DNA of 5,535 nucleotides from assembly GCA_900557355.1 (NCBI GenBank), contig USSR01000481.1, positions 1 to 5,535 on the forward strand, written 5' to 3'. Every line of letters starts with the position of its first letter. Position 1 is the stretch's first letter. A model generated the notes under the pieces. It made no database searches, had not been told where the DNA came from, and saw only the letters and a program-made list of their open reading frames with translations. Shown piece by piece: positions 1 through 5,535 of this stretch. The translations under genes and the position numbers were made by a program. This stretch comes from an uncultured Bacteroides sp. (GTDB lineage: Bacteria > Bacteroidota > Bacteroidia > Bacteroidales > Bacteroidaceae).

Positions 1-2
1 AA

Positions 3-683
3 GTAGTCACTTTGTCCGTGAGCGAAGTCATACATCGGATAGGCCTTCCACGTTGTCCCTGTACGGTGATGCGGATGGTTCACTACGCGATAGATGATAG
101 GATCGCGGAAGTGCATATTCGGGTTTGCCATATCAATCTTGGCACGAAGCACCATGGCGCCTTCTGCTATTTCACCTGTATTCATTTTCTTGAACAGGGA
201 GAGGCTTTCCTCTATCGGACGGTTACGGTAAGGGCTTTCTATACCCGGTTGGGTAGGAGTGCCTTTCTGCTGTGCTATTTGTTCCGAAGTCTGCTCGTCG
301 ATATATGCTTTACCTTCTTCAATAAGGCGGATGGCAAAGTCCCATAATTGCTGGAAGTAATCGGATGCGTAGTATTCATTACCCCACTGGTAACCCAGCC
401 ATTGGATATCTTCCTTGATAGCTTCTACATATTCCACATCTTCTTTGGTCGGATTCGTATCATCGAAACGCAAATTACAAATGCCATTGTGATCGGCTGC
501 AATACCAAAATCAAGGCAAATAGCCTTGGCATGTCCGATGTGGAGGTATCCGTTGGGCTCCGGCGGGAAACGTGTTTGCACTTTACCACCATTTTTACCC
601 TCTTTCAAGTCTTTCTCAACAATTTGTTCAATGAAGTTGAGGCTCTTTTTTTCGCCTGCTTCTTCGCTCTTAATATCTGCCAT
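3..683 (-). CDS. glnS: Glutaminyl-tRNA synthetase, N-terminal part (cut by window edge)
   Basis: This enzyme charges tRNA-Gln with glutamine in the cytoplasm, using ATP (class I synthetase). The 227 codons present start at the ATG at 683 ([13 protein letters not shown]) and run off the left edge, so roughly the catalytic half is visible. Residues 39-51 read [13 protein letters not shown] and contain the class I HIGH motif (48-51). The following RFDDTNP is typical of GlnRS; bacterial GluRS usually has RxEDTD here. TQPG, SPYRNR and YPMYDFAH further along also match E. coli GlnRS (554 residues), and the last is part of the glutamine pocket region. The KMSKS-type motif and anticodon-binding domains lie outside the window. 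The gene follows pstS in the same direction after 62 bases, but has its own promoter-like element, so co-transcription is possible rather than needed. The link to phosphate uptake is probably only positional. Confidence 0.96.
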   Translation of the reverse strand, partial: MADIKSEEAGEKKSLNFIEQIVEKDLKEGKNGGKVQTRFPPEPNGYLHIGHAKAICLDFGIAADHNGICNLRFDDTNPTKEDVEYVEAIKEDIQWLGYQWGNEYYASDYFQQLWDFAIRLIEEGKAYIDEQTSEQIAQQKGTPTQPGIESPYRNRPIEESLSLFKKMNTGEIAEGAMVLRAKIDMANPNMHFRDPIIYRVVNHPHHRTGTTWKAYPMYDFAHGQSDY

Positions 684-716
684 AATTGGTATGTATATAA
701 TCTAAAAATCGAGCTA

Positions 717-724
717 CAAAAGTA
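717..724 (-). promoter_or_regulatory. Putative glnS promoter, -7 element only
   Basis: Read on the minus strand, 724 to 717 is TACTTTTG, a full match to the Bacteroides -7 consensus TAnnTTTG. It lies 33 bases upstream of the glnS ATG, in the short gap after the pstS stop codon. Transcription would start near 710, giving a leader of about 26 bases. No TTTG is seen 19-23 bases further upstream, where the -33 element should be, and that stretch is the 3' end of pstS. The call rests on one 8-base match plus position. Confidence 0.4.
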
Positions 725-745
725 AGACATTTTTTTCGTATATCC

Positions 746-1555
746 TTATTTCACGGGAATATATCCACTCTTTTTAATGATTTCCTGACCTGCAGGTGAA
801 AGGATGAAATGAATGAGAGGGGTTGCTTGTTCGGAGTTTTCTGTGTTATAATAATAGTATAGAGGCCGCACAATGGGGTAACTCTTATCTGTAGCACTCT
901 CCATAGTAGGTGGGGCAAAGTGTGTCCCGTCGTAAGATATGGACAGTGATTTGACGCGAGGGGAAAGATAAGCCAATCCTACGTATCCTATTGCTCCCTT
1001 CGTTTGGCTGACAGATTGTATAATGGCACCGGTGGCAGGCATAGAGAGGCTGCTGCTCATGTAATTTTTATTTTTGAGAACACTTTCTTTGAAGAATTCA
1101 TAAGTACCCGAAGATGTTTCGCGAGAGTACACCACGATTTTACGGTCATCTCCACCCACTTGCTTCCAATTCGTAATCTTACCTCGGAAGATATCTTCCA
1201 GTTGTTGGCGCGTCAGTTGCTTTACGGGATTGGAGGGGTGAACCACAACGGCAAGGGCATCGTAAGCTACGATCACTTCTTCCACTTCTTTTCCGGCTGT
1301 CTTTACTTTCATCTTCTCACTGAATTTAATGGGGCGGGATGCCATGGCAATATCTGTTGTTCCGTCCAATAGAGCGGAAATACCCACTCCGGTGCCACCA
1401 CCGGTTACGGTAACACGGGCGTCGGGATTGAGGCCCATAAATCTTTCGGCAGTCTGTTGTGCTACAGGCAGTACGGTGTCACTGCCTTTGATGCGTTGCG
1501 CCTGTAGGCTGCTTACAGCTAATGTCAGGAGTAGGATGATACTTATTGTTTTCAT
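746..1555 (-). CDS. pstS: Periplasmic phosphate-binding protein PstS
   Basis: This is the substrate-binding subunit of the Pst ABC importer. It binds phosphate in the periplasm and delivers it to PstC-PstA. The 269-residue protein has a signal peptide (about 1-19, MKTISIILLLTLAVSSLQA, with LQA as the likely signal peptidase I site). There is no lipobox cysteine, so it should be soluble. Ligand-site motifs are GSDTV (24-28), GGGTGVG (52-58), ASRPI (72-76) and SRETSSGT (144-151); R145, S149, G150 and T151 match the phosphate-contacting R..SGT of E. coli PstS. LT..QLEDIF and ITNW (114-130) and TKGAIGYV (185-192) are other family signatures. It is shorter than E. coli PstS (346), as in the PBP-like-2 type. 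I chose the ATG at 1555; an in-frame TTG at 1564 would add only MNK. The gene is divergent from pstC and has its own candidate Pho box. Confidence 0.95.
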   Translation of the reverse strand: MKTISIILLLTLAVSSLQAQRIKGSDTVLPVAQQTAERFMGLNPDARVTVTGGGTGVGISALLDGTTDIAMASRPIKFSEKMKVKTAGKEVEEVIVAYDALAVVVHPSNPVKQLTRQQLEDIFRGKITNWKQVGGDDRKIVVYSRETSSGTYEFFKESVLKNKNYMSSSLSMPATGAIIQSVSQTKGAIGYVGLAYLSPRVKSLSISYDGTHFAPPTMESATDKSYPIVRPLYYYYNTENSEQATPLIHFILSPAGQEIIKKSGYIPVK

Positions 1556-1627
1556 TTTATTCAAAATTGTTTTTGATTCTATTTATAATGAATTTTATTA
1601 TACTTGAAATGGGGTGATAATAGAACC

Positions 1628-1660
1628 CAAATATTATTCTATTTGTTTATTGATTGCAAA
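1628..1660 (-). promoter_or_regulatory. Putative pstS promoter
   Basis: On the minus strand, TTTG (1660-1657) is followed after 21 bases by AATATTTG (1635-1628). This matches the Bacteroides pattern TTTG-N19-23-TAnnTTTG except for the first base of the -7 element. Transcription would start near 1620, leaving a leader of about 65 bases before the ATG at 1555. The candidate Pho box at 1675-1692 would then end 14 bases upstream of the -33 element, a sensible place for an activator. The alternative -7 TTTATTTG (1664-1657) has a poorer -33 partner. The evidence is motif matching in AT-rich DNA. Confidence 0.4.
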
Positions 1661-1674
1661 TAAAACAATTGCGC

Positions 1675-1692
1675 ATTACAATCTAATTACAA
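1675..1692 (-). promoter_or_regulatory. Candidate Pho box facing pstS (two heptamers, 11-base period)
   Basis: On the minus strand, two identical heptamers TTGTAAT (1692-1686 and 1681-1675) are separated by exactly 4 bases (TAGA), giving an 11-base period. OmpR-family regulators such as PhoB (E. coli, CTGTCAT repeats) and PhoP (B. subtilis, TTAACA-like repeats) bind tandem sites with this spacing, one monomer per helical turn. TTGTAAT shares TGT.A with CTGTCAT. The site lies upstream of the proposed pstS promoter and mirrors the pstC-facing set at 1711-1739. The repeats and spacing are seen directly; binding by a phosphate regulator is inferred. Confidence 0.6.
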
Positions 1693-1702
1693 AACTTGTG
1701 TT

Positions 1703-1735
1703 TTTGGAGGTTGTAACGCTTTTGTAATAGGTTTG
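1703..1735 (+). promoter_or_regulatory. Putative pstC operon promoter
   Basis: TTTG (1703-1706), 21 bases, then TAGGTTTG (1728-1735) is a full match to the Bacteroides promoter pattern. Transcription would start near 1742, giving a leader of about 70 bases before the pstC ATG. One complication is that the heptamer repeats at 1711-1739 fill its spacer and -7 region, so a bound regulator might block it rather than activate it. A second candidate -7, TTTCTTTG (1783-1790), is weaker and has no good -33 TTTG. It would, however, sit downstream of the repeats as expected for an activated promoter, with a leader of about 16 bases. Which one is used cannot be decided from sequence. Confidence 0.45.
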
Positions 1736-1739
1736 AAAC
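1711..1739 (+). promoter_or_regulatory. Candidate Pho box facing pstC (three heptamers, 11-base period)
   Basis: Three heptamers sit exactly 11 bases apart on the plus strand: TTGTAAC (1711-1717), TTGTAAT (1722-1728) and TTGAAAC (1733-1739), with 4-base spacers. The third differs most, by A for T at position 4. The first two match the minus-strand pair at 1675-1692, with both sets reading outward from a centre near 1701. This is the layout expected for tandem binding of a PhoB/PhoP-type response regulator controlling both pstS and pstCAB-phoU. No such regulator is encoded in the window. Confidence 0.6.
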
Positions 1740-1754
1740 ATTTCTTTCAAACCT
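1729..1754. repeat. Perfect 10-base inverted repeat in the pstC leader region
   Basis: AGGTTTGAAA (1729-1738) and TTTCAAACCT (1745-1754) are exact reverse complements around a 6-base centre (CATTTC). The left arm contains most of the proposed -7 element and of the third heptamer. No T-run follows on either strand, so it is not a standard intrinsic terminator. It could be an operator for a dimeric regulator, or a hairpin if transcription begins upstream of it. Confidence 0.55.
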
Positions 1755-1813
1755 TAGTCACACTTTCTTAACATCGACGCGGTTTCTTTGCATACGAAAT
1801 TCAATAGGCATTT

Positions 1814-2998
1814 ATGAAGAAGCTTTTTGAGAAAATAATAGAAGGAGTGTTAGCTTGTAGCGGTTTTGTAACAAGCATCACCATTGTGCTCATCATTCTG
1901 TTTCTCTTTTCCGAGGCGTTGGGACTGTTCAACAGCCGGGTCATTGAAGAAGGATATGTATTGGCACTGAATAAAGATAATAAGGTAAGTGAGCTAACCC
2001 CAGCTCAGATAAAAGATGTTTTCGATGAGGAGATAACAAACTGGAATGAAGTCGGGGGGCAGGATATGCCCATCCGGCTTTTCCGTTTGGAAGATATCAC
2101 TCAGTATTATACCGAGGAAGAACTGGGGGCAGCTTATGAACATGCCGGAGTAAAGATTACCGAACTGGTGGAACGTACGCCAGGCATTATTGCTTTTGTA
2201 CCGCAACAGTTTATTGTTCGTCCGGATTCCGTCCACTTATTGCAGGATAACACCATTTCGGTGAAAGATGTCTTTGCGGGGGCGGAATGGTTTCCGACGG
2301 CTACACCTGCCGCACAATTCGGTTTTCTACCCTTAATAACCGGTACACTGTGGGTGAGTTTATTTGCCATCCTGATAGCATTGCCTTTTGGGCTTTCAGT
2401 TGCTATCTATATGTCCGAAGTGGCAAATTCCAGGATACGTAATCTGCTGAAACCGATCATTGAGTTGCTGAGTGGCATTCCATCGGTGGTCTATGGTTTC
2501 TTCGGACTGATTGTGATTGTACCATTCATCCAGAAAGTATTCAATCTGCCTGTGGGTGAAAGTGGATTGGCGGGAAGCATCGTATTGGCTATAATGGCAT
2601 TGCCTACGATTATAACGGTGACGGAAGATGCTATGCGCAACTGTCCCCGTGCCATGCGGGAAGCCAGCCTTGCATTGGGGGCTTCACAATGGCAGACCAT
2701 ATATAAGGTGGTGATACCTTATTCCGTATCAGGTATCACTTCCGGTGTGGTATTGGGAATCGGACGTGCTATCGGCGAAACAATGGCGGTACTGATGGTG
2801 ACAGGTAATGCGGCAGTCATACCGCATACCATTCTGGAACCGTTGCGTACCATACCTGCAACGATTGCAGCGGAACTGGGAGAAGCACCTGCCGGGGGAG
2901 CACATTATGAAGCCTTATTTCTTTTGGGTGTAGTGCTGTTCTTTATTAGTTTGCTGATAAACTTCACGGTAGAAGCTGTGTCAGCCCGGAAAAGATAA
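1814..2998 (+). CDS. pstC: Phosphate ABC transporter permease PstC with a PstS-like loop insertion
   Basis: PstC and PstA form the phosphate channel in the inner membrane. This protein has 394 residues against 319 in E. coli PstC. TM1 is about residues 17-39. Residues about 47-160 form a long hydrophilic, presumably periplasmic segment. The normal permease core then starts at QFGFLPLITGTL (168-179), with membrane segments near 172-199, 218-240, 252-270, 300-327 and 366-388. The IPSVVYG motif (222-228), the cytoplasmic EAA-type loop (REASLALGAS, 282-291) and GRAIGETMAV (317-326, with the conserved Arg and Glu) are intact, so the permease should work. Within the insertion, residues 56-87 match residues 109-140 of the neighbouring PstS at 16 of 32 positions without gaps, and TPGIIAFV (122-129) resembles PstS TKGAIGYV. 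The phosphate-ligand loop of PstS is not conserved. The ATG at 1814 places TM1 right after a short basic N-terminus. It is the first gene of the operon. Confidence 0.95.
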   Translation: MKKLFEKIIEGVLACSGFVTSITIVLIILFLFSEALGLFNSRVIEEGYVLALNKDNKVSELTPAQIKDVFDEEITNWNEVGGQDMPIRLFRLEDITQYYTEEELGAAYEHAGVKITELVERTPGIIAFVPQQFIVRPDSVHLLQDNTISVKDVFAGAEWFPTATPAAQFGFLPLITGTLWVSLFAILIALPFGLSVAIYMSEVANSRIRNLLKPIIELLSGIPSVVYGFFGLIVIVPFIQKVFNLPVGESGLAGSIVLAIMALPTIITVTEDAMRNCPRAMREASLALGASQWQTIYKVVIPYSVSGITSGVVLGIGRAIGETMAVLMVTGNAAVIPHTILEPLRTIPATIAAELGEAPAGGAHYEALFLLGVVLFFISLLINFTVEAVSARKR

Positions 2999-3025
2999 TG
3001 TCTTATAGAGAAAAGAAAAATAAGT

Positions 3026-3886
3026 ATGATAGATAGGAAACATCTTTCGCAACGTATTGCATTCGGAACATTCCGTTTGCTGAGCCTGACAGTGGTGGGG
3101 ATACTCTTTGCCATTCTCGGCTTCATTATATATAAAGGTGTGGGAGTTATTAGCTGGGAGTTCCTGACTACTGCCCCCACGGACGGCATGACGGCAGGAG
3201 GTATTTTCCCCGCCATTGTCGGAACATTCTATTTGATGATAGGCAGTGCCCTGTTTGCCTTTCCGGTAGGAGTGATGAGTGGAATCTATATGAATGAGTA
3301 TGCGCCGAAAGGCTGGGTAGTCCGGTTCATCCGAATGATGACAAACAACCTGAGCGGCATACCTTCCATCGTCTTTGGCCTTTTCGGTATGGCTTTATTT
3401 GTTAACTATATGGGATTTGGCGATAGCATCCTGGCCGGTTCACTTACGTTGGGATTGCTGTGTGTACCTTTAGTTATCCGTACCACAGAGGAAGCGTTGA
3501 AAGCCATTCCCGATACTCTACGTGAGGGAAGCCGTGCGTTAGGGGCCACCAAGTTGCAGACTATCTGGCACGTTGTTCTGCCTATGGCGATGCCTAATGT
3601 GATTACGGGGCTGATTCTGGCTCTGGGACGTGTCTCCGGCGAGACTGCACCTATCCTGTTTACTTGTGCCGCCTATTTCCTTCCACAACTCCCCACAAGT
3701 ATACTCGACCAGTGTATGGCATTGCCTTATCACCTGTATGTTATTTCTACCAGTGGCACGGATATGGATGCCCAGCTTCCGCTGGCTTATGGCACCGCTC
3801 TGGTTTTAATCGTAATCATCCTTTTGGTAAACCTTCTGGCGAATGCTTTGCGGAAGCATTTCGAGAAAAAAGTAAAGATGAACTAA
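3026..3886 (+). CDS. pstA: Phosphate ABC transporter permease PstA
   Basis: This is the second membrane subunit of the phosphate importer and pairs with PstC. At 286 residues it is close to the usual PstA length (about 280-300). TM1 is about 18-36. A short periplasmic loop leads to [10 protein letters not shown] (58-67), which opens the permease core, followed by [12 protein letters not shown] (110-121). The cytoplasmic EAA loop (155-175, [14 protein letters not shown] then SRALGAT) contacts Pst[10 protein letters not shown] (201-209) carries the Arg and Glu conserved in PstA and PstC, and the last membrane segment is near 257-277. Unlike PstC, its first periplasmic loop has normal length and no PstS-like insertion. 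It begins 27 bases after the pstC stop behind a purine-rich stretch (AGAGAAAAGAAAAATAAG) and ends 22 bases before pstB, consistent with one transcript. Confidence 0.96.
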   Translation: MIDRKHLSQRIAFGTFRLLSLTVVGILFAILGFIIYKGVGVISWEFLTTAPTDGMTAGGIFPAIVGTFYLMIGSALFAFPVGVMSGIYMNEYAPKGWVVRFIRMMTNNLSGIPSIVFGLFGMALFVNYMGFGDSILAGSLTLGLLCVPLVIRTTEEALKAIPDTLREGSRALGATKLQTIWHVVLPMAMPNVITGLILALGRVSGETAPILFTCAAYFLPQLPTSILDQCMALPYHLYVISTSGTDMDAQLPLAYGTALVLIVIILLVNLLANALRKHFEKKVKMN

Positions 3887-3908
3887 CGGGAATAAAACAG
3901 TAAACAAA

Positions 3909-4664
3909 ATGATTGGTAAAATAGAAGCAAATAATGTAAACTTCTGGTATGGAGATTTCCATGCTTTGAAAGGTATCAGCATGTCGATAGAAGAACGTTC
4001 GGTAGTAGCATTTATCGGACCTTCGGGATGTGGCAAATCCACTTTCCTCCGGTTGTTCAATCGCATGAACGATCTTATCCCGAATACCCGCCTGACAGGT
4101 GAGATTCATATCGATGGAGAGAATATCTATGGAAAAGATATTCAGGTAGATGAACTTCGCAAGAAGGTAGGTATGGTATTCCAGCGTCCTAACCCTTTTC
4201 CGAAAAGCATCTTTGAGAATGTAGCTTATGGGCTTCGCGTGAATGGCGTGACAGACAGTAGCTTCATCCGCCAGCGTGTAGAAGAATCCCTGAAAGGGGC
4301 AGCTTTGTGGGATGAGGTAAAGGATAAGCTGAAAGTTTCTGCCTATGCACTTTCCGGCGGACAACAGCAGCGTCTTTGCATAGCTCGTGCCATGGCTGTA
4401 TCTCCCTCCGTGTTACTGATGGATGAACCGGCTTCTGCACTCGATCCCATTTCTACGGCTAAGGTAGAAGAACTTATTCACGAACTGAAAGAGCAGTATA
4501 CGATTGTTATCGTTACACACAATATGCAGCAGGCTGCGCGCGTTAGTGATAAGACAGCGTTCTTTTATCTGGGGCAAATGGTGGAGTTTGATGATACCAA
4601 GAAAATATTTACGAACCCTGATAAAGTGGAGACCCAGAATTACATTACGGGACGCTTCGGGTAG
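3909..4664 (+). CDS. pstB: Phosphate ABC transporter ATP-binding protein PstB
   Basis: PstB is the cytoplasmic ATPase that powers phosphate import through PstC-PstA. The 251 residues are close to E. coli PstB (257), and every ABC motif is present: aromatic A-loop Y14, Walker [10 protein letters not shown] (37-45), Q-loop Q92 in [15 protein letters not shown] (a PstB-typical stretch), signature LSGGQ (148-152), Walker B VLLMDE (168-173) with catalytic E173, D-loop SALD (176-179) and switch His H204 in VTHN. The C-terminus [10 protein letters not shown] is the usual PstB ending. Nothing suggests loss of function. It starts 22 bases after pstA, with only an A-rich leader (AAACAAAATG), as is common in Bacteroides. 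Confidence 0.98.
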   Translation: MIGKIEANNVNFWYGDFHALKGISMSIEERSVVAFIGPSGCGKSTFLRLFNRMNDLIPNTRLTGEIHIDGENIYGKDIQVDELRKKVGMVFQRPNPFPKSIFENVAYGLRVNGVTDSSFIRQRVEESLKGAALWDEVKDKLKVSAYALSGGQQQRLCIARAMAVSPSVLLMDEPASALDPISTAKVEELIHELKEQYTIVIVTHNMQQAARVSDKTAFFYLGQMVEFDDTKKIFTNPDKVETQNYITGRFG

Positions 4665-4746
4665 GCATTTGTTTTCTGTGGAGAAATAAACAGGAACTGC
4701 AGGTCTTCTTTAATTTATAATACAAGTAATCTTAAAATAGAAATTT

Positions 4747-5442
4747 ATGGTAAAGTTTATCGAATCGGAACTCGTCTTGCTGAAAAAAGAAATAGACGAA
4801 ATGTGGACCTTAGTATATAACCAGCTCGACAGGGCAGGGGAGGCTGTGTTGACCTTTGACCGTGAACTGGCGCAACAGGTACTGGTACGCGAACGTCGTG
4901 TGAATGCCTTGGAATTGAAGATAGATAGTGATGTTGAAGATATCATTGCTTTGTACAATCCCGTAGCCATCGACCTGCGCTTTGTGCTTGCCATGCTGAA
5001 GATCAATACGAATCTGGAGCGTCTTGGTGACTTTGCCGAGGGTATTGCCCGCTTCGTTCTGAATTGCAAGGAGCCGGTTCTTGATCCGGAACTTCTGAAA
5101 CGATTGCGCCTGGAAGAAATGCAGGGACAGGTACTTGCTATGCTGGAACTTGCCAAGAAAGCTCTTCAGGAAGAAAGTCAGGATCTGGCGACTTCGGTAT
5201 TTGCCAAAGATAATTTATTGGATGAAATCAATGCAGAAGCTACTACTGTTTTAGCAGACTACATTGCCCAGCATCCTGAGACTGTACTTCCCTGTTTGAA
5301 CCTGGTAAGTGTCTTCCGTAAATTGGAGCGTTCCGGCGACCATATCACTAATATTGCAGAAGAAATAGTCTTCTTTATCGATGCAAAAGTGCTAAAGCAT
5401 AGCGGAAAAACAGACGAACATTACCCTTTAACTAAGAAATAA
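4747..5442 (+). CDS. phoU: Phosphate signalling regulator PhoU
   Basis: PhoU is a cytoplasmic helical protein that connects the state of the Pst transporter to the PhoR-type sensor kinase, holding the Pho response off when phosphate is plentiful. The 231 residues fit the family (about 215-240). Two PhoU repeats, each a three-helix bundle, are visible. Their metal-binding E...D motifs are NLERLGDFAEGI (89-100, E91 and D95) and KLERSGDHITNIAEEI (192-207, E194 and D198). NPVAIDLRFVLAMLKI (71-86) is also a typical PhoU stretch. The gene is last in the operon, 82 bases after pstB. That gap is AT-rich with no promoter or hairpin I can support, so it is probably read from the pstC promoter. No strong Shine-Dalgarno precedes the ATG at 4747. 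The sensor kinase and response regulator are not in the window. Confidence 0.95.
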   Translation: MVKFIESELVLLKKEIDEMWTLVYNQLDRAGEAVLTFDRELAQQVLVRERRVNALELKIDSDVEDIIALYNPVAIDLRFVLAMLKINTNLERLGDFAEGIARFVLNCKEPVLDPELLKRLRLEEMQGQVLAMLELAKKALQEESQDLATSVFAKDNLLDEINAEATTVLADYIAQHPETVLPCLNLVSVFRKLERSGDHITNIAEEIVFFIDAKVLKHSGKTDEHYPLTKK

Positions 5443-5461
5443 GCTCTTTTTTAGATAAAAT

Positions 5462-5493
5462 TTAGTGTTTGTTAGAAAAATGATATATATTTG
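5462..5493 (+). promoter_or_regulatory. Putative promoter for a gene beyond the right edge
   Basis: TATATTTG (5486-5493) fully matches the Bacteroides -7 consensus TAnnTTTG. A partial -33 match, TTAG (5462-5465), lies 20 bases upstream; a perfect TTTG at 5468-5471 is too close, at 14 bases. Transcription would start near 5500 and run rightwards out of the window. No start codon with a usable reading frame is seen in the 35 bases after it. The stretch from 5443 to 5535 holds no gene and no convincing terminator for the pst operon. Confidence 0.35.
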
Positions 5494-5535
5494 TCCATTG
5501 AAAACGATTGCGGATGTAGAAAGGCTATAGAAGTG

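Noticed and set aside
12..725. Two plus-strand open frames (12-347 and 348-725) opposite glnS
   Set aside because: They lie antisense to a clear GlnRS frame with the HIGH motif and show no recognisable protein features.
1556..1564. TTG start for pstS, adding three residues
   Set aside because: The ATG at 1555 gives a normal signal peptide directly (MKTISIILLL), and nothing favours a rarer TTG start.
1584..1602. 6-base inverted repeat TATAAT / ATTATA in the pstS leader
   Set aside because: It is only A and T in a very AT-rich stretch, so it is expected by chance and would not form a stable hairpin.
3816..4364. A 182-codon minus-strand open frame opposite pstA and pstB
   Set aside because: It is antisense to the junction of two well-supported genes, including PstB Walker A, and its translation shows no domain or consistent composition.
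4665..4746. Possible separate phoU promoter or attenuator in the 82-base pstB-phoU gap
   Set aside because: No TAnnTTTG element, Pho-box-like repeat or hairpin was found; the only palindrome noted is CTGCAG, which is too short to mean anything.
5432..5454. Possible terminator hairpin at the phoU stop (CTAAGAAA pairing with TTTTTTAG)
   Set aside because: The stem has a single G-C pair and one G-U pair, and its T-run is part of the stem rather than following it, so it is too weak to call.

Overview
The window is a phosphate-uptake (Pst) locus from a member of the Bacteroidota, most likely Bacteroides or a close relative. Three things point there: the protein sequences, the AT-rich start regions without strong Shine-Dalgarno sequences, and several promoter-like sites of the Bacteroides type (TTTG, about 20 bases, TAnnTTTG). 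The genus is an inference from memory; no database was searched.

Layout, left to right. Bases 3-683 (minus strand) hold the N-terminal 227 codons of glutaminyl-tRNA synthetase (glnS), which runs off the left edge. A 62-base gap separates it from pstS (746-1555, minus), the periplasmic phosphate-binding protein. A 258-base divergent control region (1556-1813) follows. On the plus strand come pstC (1814-2998), pstA (3026-3886), pstB (3909-4664) and phoU (4747-5442), with gaps of 27, 22 and 82 bases, which looks like one operon. The last 93 bases have no gene but contain a promoter-like site facing right.

How the genes work together. PstS captures phosphate in the periplasm and hands it to the PstC-PstA channel in the inner membrane. 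PstB hydrolyses ATP to drive import. PhoU links transporter activity to the phosphate-responsive two-component system, whose genes are not in this window. pstS is split from the rest of the operon and transcribed in the opposite direction, so the shared region must coordinate both units.

Two things stand out. First, PstC is about 75 residues longer than E. coli PstC. The extra segment, between TM1 and TM2, is plainly related to part of PstS: 16 of 32 residues match the PstS of this same window without gaps, but the phosphate-ligand loop is not preserved. Second, the pstS-pstC region carries two outward-facing sets of the heptamer TTGTAAN repeated every 11 bases, the geometry of Pho boxes bound by PhoB/PhoP-type regulators. 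One set points to each gene.
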